A DNA stretch of 11,673 bases from Gaiellasilicea sp035525905 (GTDB lineage: Bacteria; Actinomycetota; Thermoleophilia; Gaiellales; Gaiellaceae): positions 1-11,673 of the forward strand of contig DATLDK010000051.1 of the NCBI GenBank assembly GCA_035525905.1, written 5' to 3'. The translations under genes were made by a program, and so were the position numbers. Positions 5,429 to 11,673 of this stretch are shown here, piece by piece. The notes under the pieces are model-generated. The model saw only the letters and a list, made by a program, of their open reading frames with translations, searched no databases and was not told the DNA's origin. Every line of letters begins with the position of its first letter. The first letter of the stretch is position 1.

Positions 5429-7893
5429 GCACCACCGACACCGATCTCGCGACAGCGCCCGTCGAGCTGCAGAAGGGGCACGTCGGCCAGTCGATTCCGC
5501 GCAAGGAGGACAAGCGTCTCGTCCAGGGACAGGGAGTCTTCTTCGACGACGTCCGGCGGCACGGGATGGGGTATGTCCACTTCGTCCGCTCGCCGCATGC
5601 CCACGCGAAGATCGCCTCGATCGACGTCGCGGCGGCGCTCGCCCTGGACGGCGTGTACGGCACGCTGACCGGAGACGAGGTCGCGATCCAGACGGATCCG
5701 TTCTTCGAGATGTCGACGCCTCCAGGCGCGAACATCAAGGACTACGCGCTGGCCGTCGGCAAGGTCCGCTTCATGGGCGAGCCGGTCGCCGCCGTCTGTG
5801 CCAGGACGCGCGAACTCGCGCGCGACGCCGCCGAGCTCGTCGAGGTCGAGTACGAGCCGCTCGACGTGCTCGTCGATGCCAGGGAGGCAGTCAAGGACGA
5901 GACGGTCATGCACGAGGACGCAGGCTCGAACGTCGTCTGGAGCGGCGTCTTCGATTGGGGCGAATGGGAGGCCGCGAAGGCCGAGGCCGACCGGATCGTC
6001 ACCATCGACGAGCTGCACTTCCACCGGTTCAGCTCGACCCCGCTCGAGTGCTCCGGCGCGCTCGTCGAGTACGAGCGCGCGAGCGGGCAGTGGACCCTTC
6101 ACTGCAACCATCAGATGCCGGGCGTCGGCGCGATCTGGATGGCCCCTGCGCTGCGCACCGGGATCGACAAGCTGCGCTTCGTCACCCGTGACATCGGCGG
6201 CGGTTTCGGCAACAAGATCTGTCTGCATCCGTACTACGTCACGCTCTGCCTGCTGGCGCGGAAGCTGAACCGGCCGGTCAACTGGACCGAGTGGCGGACG
6301 GATCAGCACACGGCGAACGCGCACGGCAACGAGCGGTGGTTCCACAACGTCGAGGTCGCCGTGAAGGACGACGGGACGATGCTCGGCTTCAACGTCAAGG
6401 CGCTCGACGACTGCGGCGCCTTCCCGCGCTACGAGCCGCTCGGCTGCATCATCTGGGCGCAGGTCGCGCCAGGCTGCTACGGGTGGCGCAACGTCCGGGT
6501 CGACTTCACGCAGGTGACGACGAACAAGGCGCCGGTCTCGCCCAACCGGGGCTACTCCCGGATGCAGCATCTCTGGCTGACCGAGCGGATCGTCGACATC
6601 GTCGGCGCCGAGCTGGGAATCGACCCGGTCGAGATGCGGAAGCGCAACTACGTCAAGACCGAGCAGATGCCCTACGAGACGCCGAACGGATGCGTCTACG
6701 ACTCGGGCGACTATGCGCGCTGCCTCGACATGGCGCTCGACCTGATCGGCTACGACACGATCGAGGAGCGCAAGGCGGAGGCGGCGTCGCGCGGCAAGCT
6801 GCTCGGGGTCGGGATCGGCTCGACGCTCGATTCCGGGACGAACAACTTCGGCCAGTCGCAGCTCCTCAATCCGGAGCTTCAATTCTCGGGCAACAACGAG
6901 GCGGCGACGGTGAAGCTCGACATCTTCGGCGAGATCGTGGTCACGCTCGGCACCGTTCCGCAGGGGCAGGGCCACGAGACGACGGCGTCGCAGGTGGTCG
7001 CGGACATCCTCGGGTGCTCGCCCGAGCAGGTGAACGTCCGGCAGGGGCACGACACCTTCTTCAACTCGAACGCCGGCTTCTCCGGCACCTACGCGAGCCA
7101 GTTCGCGGTCACGGGGCTCGGCGCGGTCAAGGGCGCGGCCGACCTGCTGCGTGCCGAGATGGTCCAGCTCGCCGCCGCGGTGCTCCAGTGCGAGGCGGAG
7201 CAGATCGAGCTCGCCGACGGCTTCGCGCGGATCAAGGACGGCCCGCCGGAGGCGGCGCTCCCGTTCATGGCTCTCGGTGCGATCGTGAACGCCAACAACG
7301 CTTTCCTGCCGCCAGACTTCAACCCGACGCTGAACCACCGCTTCGTCTACCGCCCGTACTTCGGGATGGTGGACACGGAGAAGAAGACCGGCAAGCTGAC
7401 GCTCACCTATGCCACGCAGATCCACGCGTGTGTGGTGGAGATCGATCGCGAGACTGGGGTGGTCGAGATCGTCGACTACGCGGCCGTGGACGACTGCGGC
7501 GTCCGCATCCACCCGCAGATCGTCGAGGGCCAGGTGCACGGCGCCACGGCGCACGCGATCGGGGCGGCGCTGTTCGAGGACTTCGTCTACGACGAGGACG
7601 GCCAGCTCCTGACCTCGAACTTCTACGATTACCACGTGCCGCACGCGCTCGACGTCCCGGCTCTGAAGACAGGCGCGATCGAGTCGCCGTCTCCCTTCAC
7701 GCCCCTGGGCTCGAAGGGGATGGGCGAGGGCGGCGGTGGGGGCATCCACTGCATCTGCTCGGCGATCCAGGACGCCCTGCGCCCGGCGGGAAAGCCGATC
7801 GTCTACGACAGCTGCAACCCGTACCACCGCGTGTGGTCGATGCTGCAGGACCCTGAGTCGACACGGGCGAACGTCTCGGTGGTGCCGGCGTGA
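5425..7893 (+). CDS. Molybdenum hydroxylase molybdopterin-binding (large) subunit, CoxL-like
   Basis: The 822-residue product is the catalytic subunit of a xanthine-oxidase-family enzyme, which hydroxylates a substrate with oxygen from water at a molybdenum-cytosine-dinucleotide centre. Visible motifs: N-terminal aldehyde oxidase a/b hammerhead domain (about 30-150, with RSPHAHAKI), GGGFGNK at 258-264, QGQGHETT at 513-520 (cofactor contact), and KGMGEGG at 764-770 with E768 as the expected catalytic base (GVGEAG in CoxL). The substrate-side loop, AYxCSFR in form I CO dehydrogenase and AYRGAGR in form II, reads SPNRGYSR at 372-379. There is no cysteine for the copper-molybdenum site, so CO oxidation is not supported. 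The N-terminus is set by the ATG at 5425 overlapping the small-subunit stop. Upstream in-frame codons back to 5266 are within the small-subunit gene and are not used. Likely an aromatic or heteroaromatic hydroxylase; substrate unknown. Confidence 0.92.
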   Translation: MSTTDTDLATAPVELQKGHVGQSIPRKEDKRLVQGQGVFFDDVRRHGMGYVHFVRSPHAHAKIASIDVAAALALDGVYGTLTGDEVAIQTDPFFEMSTPPGANIKDYALAVGKVRFMGEPVAAVCARTRELARDAAELVEVEYEPLDVLVDAREAVKDETVMHEDAGSNVVWSGVFDWGEWEAAKAEADRIVTIDELHFHRFSSTPLECSGALVEYERASGQWTLHCNHQMPGVGAIWMAPALRTGIDKLRFVTRDIGGGFGNKICLHPYYVTLCLLARKLNRPVNWTEWRTDQHTANAHGNERWFHNVEVAVKDDGTMLGFNVKALDDCGAFPRYEPLGCIIWAQVAPGCYGWRNVRVDFTQVTTNKAPVSPNRGYSRMQHLWLTERIVDIVGAELGIDPVEMRKRNYVKTEQMPYETPNGCVYDSGDYARCLDMALDLIGYDTIEERKAEAASRGKLLGVGIGSTLDSGTNNFGQSQLLNPELQFSGNNEAATVKLDIFGEIVVTLGTVPQGQGHETTASQVVADILGCSPEQVNVRQGHDTFFNSNAGFSGTYASQFAVTGLGAVKGAADLLRAEMVQLAAAVLQCEAEQIELADGFARIKDGPPEAALPFMALGAIVNANNAFLPPDFNPTLNHRFVYRPYFGMVDTEKKTGKLTLTYATQIHACVVEIDRETGVVEIVDYAAVDDCGVRIHPQIVEGQVHGATAHAIGAALFEDFVYDEDGQLLTSNFYDYHVPHALDVPALKTGAIESPSPFTPLGSKGMGEGGGGGIHCICSAIQDALRPAGKPIVYDSCNPYHRVWSMLQDPESTRANVSVVPA

Positions 7894-8432
7894 AGGTCGA
7901 GGGCGTGAAGGAGCTGTCCGCGCCACGAGACGTGGTCTGGCAGGTGCTGAACGACCCGGCACAGATGGCGAAGCTGATGCCCGGCGTCGAGGGCTTCGAG
8001 GTCAAGGACGATCGCAACTGGCAGGCGAAGGTCAAGATCCCGCTCGGTCTCGGCGGGCTGCGCATGACGATCGACTTCCACAAGGTCGAGGAGCGCGCGC
8101 CCGAGTTCGCGCAGCTGAACGCGAAGGGGAACGGCGTCGGCGCGATCATGAACATGCAGACGCAGTTCCACCTGACCGAGTCGGGCACCGGGACGTCGAT
8201 GCGGTGGGAGGCAGACGTGAAGATCGCCGGCCCGGTCGGGGCGATGGGCCAGCGGGTGCTGCAGCCGATCATCAACCAGCAGGTCGGCAACGTGCTGGGG
8301 GCGCTCGAGAAGCAGGTCTCCGAGGCGGCTGCCGGCGCAGGGGGAGCCGAGCAGGGAATCCACCCCGGCTCTCCGGAGGCGTACGACGCGGATCCGCAAG
8401 GGCCGACGCACAACACCGAAGACAAGGGCTAG
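7890..8432 (+). CDS. CoxG-like SRPBCC-family protein
   Basis: The 180-residue product matches the carbon monoxide dehydrogenase subunit G (CoxG) group of the START/SRPBCC fold. The N-terminal strand and helix (VEGVKELSAPRDVVWQVLND) and the LMPGVEGFE segment near residues 29-37 are typical. The fold ends near residue 147; the remaining 30 or so residues are hydrophilic and Gly/Pro/Asp-rich, with no membrane segment. CoxG proteins help attach molybdenum hydroxylases to the membrane and have been linked to quinone hand-over, so this one probably serves the enzyme encoded directly upstream. The GTG start at 7890 overlaps the large-subunit TGA as GTGA. The lack of a membrane anchor means any membrane contact would have to be through the fold itself or a partner (inference). 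Confidence 0.85.
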   Translation: MKVEGVKELSAPRDVVWQVLNDPAQMAKLMPGVEGFEVKDDRNWQAKVKIPLGLGGLRMTIDFHKVEERAPEFAQLNAKGNGVGAIMNMQTQFHLTESGTGTSMRWEADVKIAGPVGAMGQRVLQPIINQQVGNVLGALEKQVSEAAAGAGGAEQGIHPGSPEAYDADPQGPTHNTEDKG

Positions 8433-8438
8433 ATCACC

Positions 8439-9470
8439 ATGGCGGTGCCGTTCCGCATCGGCGTGATGCAGCTCACGATGGAGCCGCTCGACGAGATGCT
8501 CGCCTCCGCGCGCGTCATGGACGAGGCTGGCATGGACACGGTCTGGCTCGCCGAGGCCTATCCGTGGTGGCGCAAGCATCAGATGGAGGCGCGGGGCTCG
8601 ACCGTCGTGTCCGCGCTGATGGCCCGCGAGACCGAGCGGTTGACGATCGGCTGGGGGATCATCTCGCCCTTCACGCGACACCCGGTGCAGGTCGCGATGG
8701 ACGCGCGTGTCGTGCAGGAGGCCGCCGGACCGGGACGGTTCATCCTCGGCTTCGGGACGTCGAAGATCTTTCTCAACAACGCGCAGATGCAGACGAAGAA
8801 GACGCTCGGGCCGATGCGGGATGCGATCGAGATCGTCCGCGGCGTCCTCGGCGGGGAGGCATTCGAGTACGAGGGCGACACGTGGAATGCGTCCGTGCCC
8901 GCCCTCTCGGCGGAGGCGCACGCGCCGCGGGAGGTGCCGCCGGTCTACGTCGCGGCGACCGCGCCGAAGATGATGGGCCTCGCAGCCGAGCTCGCCGACG
9001 GGTGTTTGACGCCGTCGATCACGACTCCGGCCTTCGTGCGGCACACGCGCGAGCTCGTCGGGCCGGACATCGACGTCGGCTGCACCGTCGTCGCCTCGAT
9101 CGGCGCGGACCGCGACAAGGGCCGGGACGGCGCGCGCGAGATCGCGGGCATGTACCTCGCCAACAAGGTGCAGAACATCCAGGGCGCCGCCGACACGCTG
9201 CTCGATCTCGCCGGACTGGAGCAAGACGAGATCCGGCCGGTTGCCGAGGCGATGGAGCAGGGCGGCCGGCTGGCCGCCAAGGCGAAGGTGACCGACGAGA
9301 TCCTGGACAAGTGCAAGCCGATCGCGGGAACACCGGCCGACTGCATCGCGGCGATCGAGGAGTACCGCGACGCCGGTTGCACCCATGTCATGCTCGAGCT
9401 CTGGGGCGACGAGCGGCACGACCAGATCCGCCTCTTCGGGGAGAAGGTGCTCCCTCATTTCCGCGACTGA
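8439..9470 (+). CDS. LLM-class flavin/F420-dependent oxidoreductase
   Basis: This 343-residue protein is a bacterial-luciferase-like (LLM) TIM barrel. These enzymes use FMN or coenzyme F420 for monooxygenation, hydride transfer or dehydrogenation. The N-terminal strand FRIGVMQ, the substrate/cofactor segment GWGIISPFTRHP (71-82), GRFILGFGTS (99-108) and VYVAATAPKMMGLAAELA (169-186) are family hallmarks. The last resembles the methylene-tetrahydromethanopterin reductase-like group that often binds F420. The length is normal. The ATG lies 6 bases after the CoxG-like stop, with AAGGG 10 bases upstream. In this operon it may oxidise or ring-open the product of the molybdenum hydroxylase, as LLM enzymes do in some heterocycle pathways (inference). 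FMN versus F420 cannot be settled by eye. Confidence 0.88.
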   Translation: MAVPFRIGVMQLTMEPLDEMLASARVMDEAGMDTVWLAEAYPWWRKHQMEARGSTVVSALMARETERLTIGWGIISPFTRHPVQVAMDARVVQEAAGPGRFILGFGTSKIFLNNAQMQTKKTLGPMRDAIEIVRGVLGGEAFEYEGDTWNASVPALSAEAHAPREVPPVYVAATAPKMMGLAAELADGCLTPSITTPAFVRHTRELVGPDIDVGCTVVASIGADRDKGRDGAREIAGMYLANKVQNIQGAADTLLDLAGLEQDEIRPVAEAMEQGGRLAAKAKVTDEILDKCKPIAGTPADCIAAIEEYRDAGCTHVMLELWGDERHDQIRLFGEKVLPHFRD

Positions 9471-9882
9471 GCATCTCCTCGCGTACGCCCGTGAGCGCAT
9501 CGCCCGCTACGAGCCGCGGGAAGCCCGGGAGCGTGCGCTCGGCGGAAGCGTGATCGTCGACCTGCGCTCGCACGACGAGCGCGCCCGCGACGGTGTCATC
9601 CCCGGCTCGGTGCACGTGCCGCGCTCCGTGCTCGAGTGGCGCGTGGATCCGGACTCCGGCTTCTCGAACCCTCACGTCGTCGACCGCGACCTGGAGCTGA
9701 TCCTGGTCTGCCACGAGGGCTACTCGTCGAGCCTGGCCGCCGTGTCGCTGCGGGGAGTGGGCCACGCGAGGGTCGCCGACCTCGTCGGCGGGTACCAGGC
9801 GTGGCGTGGAGCAGGGCTCGAGACGATCGTTGCACCTCCGCCGCGGGAAGGGCTGCCTGGGATGGGTGGGCCAGACCGGTGA
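9457..9882 (+). CDS. Single-domain rhodanese-like protein (start codon uncertain)
   Basis: A rhodanese domain is clear: beta-1 with VIVDLR, the GVIPGSVHVP segment, LEWRVDP, the active-site loop VCHEGYSS with C85 (numbered from the proposed start), and the final GGYQAWRGAGL. Such proteins move persulfide sulfur. The start is unusual. Coding evidence (G/C third positions and the family-typical helix ERIARYEPREARERA) extends upstream to about 9472, just past the LLM stop, yet no ATG, GTG or TTG occurs in frame between 9385 and 9550. An ATT at 9457 sits 9 bases after AGAAGG and is proposed here, giving 141 residues. ATG 9385 would overlap the LLM gene by 86 bases with an atypical N-terminus, and GTG 9550 would cut off the first helix. 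Its stop overlaps the M20 start as GTGA. It might supply sulfur for the molybdenum cofactor or act in the pathway; both are inference. Confidence 0.8.
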   Translation: MSATEHLLAYARERIARYEPREARERALGGSVIVDLRSHDERARDGVIPGSVHVPRSVLEWRVDPDSGFSNPHVVDRDLELILVCHEGYSSSLAAVSLRGVGHARVADLVGGYQAWRGAGLETIVAPPPREGLPGMGGPDR

Positions 9883-11060
9883 TCGATCGCGACCGTCTCG
9901 TCGCCGACGCGCTGGCGGCCGTCTCGATTCCGAGCTTCACCGGCTCCGAGGAGGCGATGGCGGCGTGGATGGCCGGCCAGTGCCAGGAGCTCGGGCTCGC
10001 CGTGCAGTGGCAGCAGGTCGAGGACGGACGTGCGAACGTGCTCGCGACCCGCGCCGGCACGGGGGGAGGGCCGACGCTGATGTTCAACGGTCACATGGAC
10101 ACCTCGTACTCCGGCCGCGAGCCGTGGCTCGCCGGGATACCGGGCTTCCAGCCGCAGGGGTTCGAGCGGGACGGCCGCATCTACGGCCTCGGGATCTCGA
10201 ACATGAAGGGTGCGCTCGTCGCTTACCTCGCCGCGGTGCGCGCGCTCGGCGATCAGCCGCTCAAGGGCGACCTGATGATCGCCGCGGTGGCGGGCGAGAT
10301 CGAGAAGACGCAGCAGGGCGAGGCGCAAGGGGCCGAGTTCCGTGGCTACGCAGCGGGCTCGCGTCACCTCGTCGGGCACGGCGGCGCAGCGGACATGTGC
10401 ATCCTCGGCGAGCCGACGGAGCAGAAGCTCGTGCTCGCCCACTTCGGCACGCTCTGGCTGCGGCTCTCCACGAGCGGCCCGTTCATTCACACCGCCTTCT
10501 CGTCCGGCCGGCTCGAGGAGAACTCGATCCTCCGGATGCGTGGGGTCCTGGACCGGGTGCTCGAATGGCTGCCGGTCTGGGAGGGCGAGATGAGCTACGG
10601 CGACGTGCGGGGTGTCGCGAACGTCGGGGCGATCCAGGGTGGCTTCGGCTGGCGGGTGTCGCGGACGCCGCACCGGACCGATCTCTTCCTCGATTTGCGT
10701 GTGCCTCCGAACGTGGAGATGGCCGACGCCCGTCGTCGGGCGCTGGAGTTCGCGCGAACGCTCGACGGGGTGGAGGCCGAGGTCTACGTGACGGCTCCGG
10801 GCGCGGAGCTGGACGAGTCGCATCCGCTCGTTGGTGCGCTGGCGGGCGCACATCAGGAGGTCTTCGGGGCGGTGCCGGAGCGCGACGTCACCCGCTGGTT
10901 CTCGGACGCGTCCGTACTCTCGCGGTACGGCATCGCCACCGTGAACTACGGCACCTCGTCGGGCTTGCCCGATCCCGAGTATGGGGAGAACCTGGAGATC
11001 GACGGCTTGGTCAAGATCGCCGAGGTCTACGCCCGCGCCGCGCAGAGGATCTGCGGATGA
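9879..11060 (+). CDS. M20-family metallohydrolase (ArgE/DapE/acetylornithine deacetylase-like)
   Basis: The 393-residue product has the M20 peptidase/deacylase layout: a catalytic domain interrupted by a dimerisation domain (about 185-300). M20 enzymes hydrolyse amide or related C-N bonds with two zinc ions. Seen motifs: FNGHMDTS with H72 and D74; GLGISNMKG at 103-111; GEIEKTQQGE with E140 and E142; LGEPT with E178; FIHTAFSSG with H204. Two expected ligands differ: the bridging Asp of the usual DMKGG is Asn108, and the C-terminal metal His region reads DPEYGENLEI (365-374) with no histidine. It may be a divergent subfamily with altered metal use or activity. The GTG at 9879 is chosen because it overlaps the rhodanese stop as GTGA; in-frame codons further upstream lie inside that gene. 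In the pathway it would be the natural candidate for C-N bond cleavage (inference). Confidence 0.87.
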   Translation: MIDRDRLVADALAAVSIPSFTGSEEAMAAWMAGQCQELGLAVQWQQVEDGRANVLATRAGTGGGPTLMFNGHMDTSYSGREPWLAGIPGFQPQGFERDGRIYGLGISNMKGALVAYLAAVRALGDQPLKGDLMIAAVAGEIEKTQQGEAQGAEFRGYAAGSRHLVGHGGAADMCILGEPTEQKLVLAHFGTLWLRLSTSGPFIHTAFSSGRLEENSILRMRGVLDRVLEWLPVWEGEMSYGDVRGVANVGAIQGGFGWRVSRTPHRTDLFLDLRVPPNVEMADARRRALEFARTLDGVEAEVYVTAPGAELDESHPLVGALAGAHQEVFGAVPERDVTRWFSDASVLSRYGIATVNYGTSSGLPDPEYGENLEIDGLVKIAEVYARAAQRICG

Positions 11061-11673
11061 AGCTCGTCACCTACGACGACGGCAGGGTGGGGTACGTAGA
11101 CGGCGACGAGATCGTCGAGCTCGACGTGCCGTCGATGCGCGAGTGGTTCGAGCGCGGGGGAGCCGACGAGACCGGAGCGCGCGTCTCGCTCGAGGACGCG
11201 AAGCTGCGGGCACCGATCGTGCCGAAGAAGTTCTTCCACACGGCCGGCAACTTCCGCGAGCACGAGGAGGAGTCGAAGACGGTCGGGTGGACGCATGAGA
11301 TCGCTCCGTGGATCGTCTTCTTCCAGAACGTCGACGCGATCATCGGCCCGGACGAGCCGGTCGTCTATCCGGAGCACCTGACCGAGGAGCTGGACTACGA
11401 GCTCGAGCTCGCCGTCATCCTGAAGCGGGCCGGCAAGTGGTTCCCGCCCGAGGAGGCGATGGACTACGTCGGCGGGTACGTGATCTTCAACGACATCACG
11501 GCGCGCGACATCCAGCGGCGCGAGATGCGCTCCGGCGTCTTCAGCTTCTGCAAGGCGATCGACACCTTCTGCCCGCTCGGGCCGTGGATCGTCACTCCGG
11601 ACGAGATTCCCGACCCGCACGACCTGGCGATGGAGCTGCGCGTCAACGGCGAGTCGCGGCAGACCTCGCACTC
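11057..11673 (+). CDS. Fumarylacetoacetate hydrolase-family protein, 3' end beyond window
   Basis: The first 205 codons are present and the frame is open to the window edge; the rest is outside. The FAH domain is recognised by HTAGNFREHEEE (61-72), the metal ligands E115 and E117 in DYELELAV and D146 in FNDITARD, and CKAIDTFCPLGPW (165-177), which holds the conserved lysine loop. FAH-superfamily enzymes cleave or hydrate beta-diketo and 2-oxo acids, or decarboxylate and isomerise them, typically in the lower part of aromatic catabolism. The ATG at 11057 overlaps the M20 stop as ATGA and has AGAGGA 7 bases upstream. It is the last visible gene of the operon and supports a degradative role for the whole unit (inference). 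Confidence 0.88.
   Translation, partial: MKLVTYDDGRVGYVDGDEIVELDVPSMREWFERGGADETGARVSLEDAKLRAPIVPKKFFHTAGNFREHEEESKTVGWTHEIAPWIVFFQNVDAIIGPDEPVVYPEHLTEELDYELELAVILKRAGKWFPPEEAMDYVGGYVIFNDITARDIQRREMRSGVFSFCKAIDTFCPLGPWIVTPDEIPDPHDLAMELRVNGESRQTSH

Noticed and set aside
5425..7893. True aerobic CO dehydrogenase (form I)
   Set aside because: The CoxM/S/L/G order fits, but the large subunit lacks the cysteine-bearing AYxCSFR loop needed for the copper-molybdenum site and has SPNRGYSR instead.
5386..7962. 858-codon open frame on the minus strand opposite the large subunit gene
   Set aside because: It is antisense to a well-supported molybdopterin subunit. Its product is Arg/Val/Asp/Leu-rich with no recognisable domain, as expected from the mirror frame of a high-GC gene.
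9385..9456. ATG at 9385 as rhodanese start
   Set aside because: It would overlap the conserved LLM C-terminus by 86 bases and give a Ser/Arg-rich N-terminus typical of an out-of-frame reading.

Overview
This is a high-GC bacterial window with densely packed genes, frequent 4-base ATGA/GTGA start-stop overlaps and apparently leaderless starts. The gene content (a CoxM/S/L/G molybdenum hydroxylase set, a probable F420-type luciferase-like oxidoreductase, and a LysM cell-wall enzyme) suggests a high-GC actinobacterium, perhaps of the Thermoleophilia type. The taxonomic guess is inference only. No tRNA, rRNA, CRISPR array, insertion sequence or phage module was seen.

Layout. (1) 68-484 encodes a small two-helix membrane protein of unknown function, closed by a strong hairpin terminator at 502-540. 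(2) 587-1672 encodes a secreted cell-wall protein: signal peptide, two peptidoglycan-binding domains, LysM and a lytic transglycosylase domain. (3) On the minus strand, 4079 down to 1669 is a two-gene operon: an FAD-dependent phytoene-desaturase-like oxidoreductase followed, with a 4-base overlap, by a TIM-barrel sugar-phosphate-isomerase-like protein. Its end overlaps the transglycosylase gene tail to tail by 4 bases. (4) A 54-bp divergent promoter region (4080-4133) holds two separate inverted repeats and promoter elements placed for leaderless transcripts. (5) From 4134 to beyond the right edge is a long plus-strand operon: FAD subunit (CoxM-like), 2Fe-2S subunit (CoxS-like), molybdopterin subunit (CoxL-like), CoxG-like SRPBCC protein, LLM-class flavin/F420 oxidoreductase, rhodanese-domain protein, M20-family hydrolase and a fumarylacetoacetate-hydrolase-family enzyme cut by the window end.

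How the genes may work together. The molybdenum enzyme lacks the cysteine-containing active-site loop of true CO dehydrogenase and carries an unusual SPNRGYSR loop, so it is better read as a hydroxylase of an unknown organic substrate. With a flavin/F420 oxidoreductase, an amidohydrolase-type M20 enzyme and a FAH-type enzyme in one transcription unit, the simplest inference is a catabolic pathway for a heteroaromatic or similar compound: hydroxylation, further oxidation, C-N cleavage, then C-C cleavage or hydration. The divergent FAD oxidoreductase and TIM-barrel genes probably belong to the same regulon because they share the two-palindrome control region. No transcriptional regulator and no cofactor-maturation genes lie inside the window.
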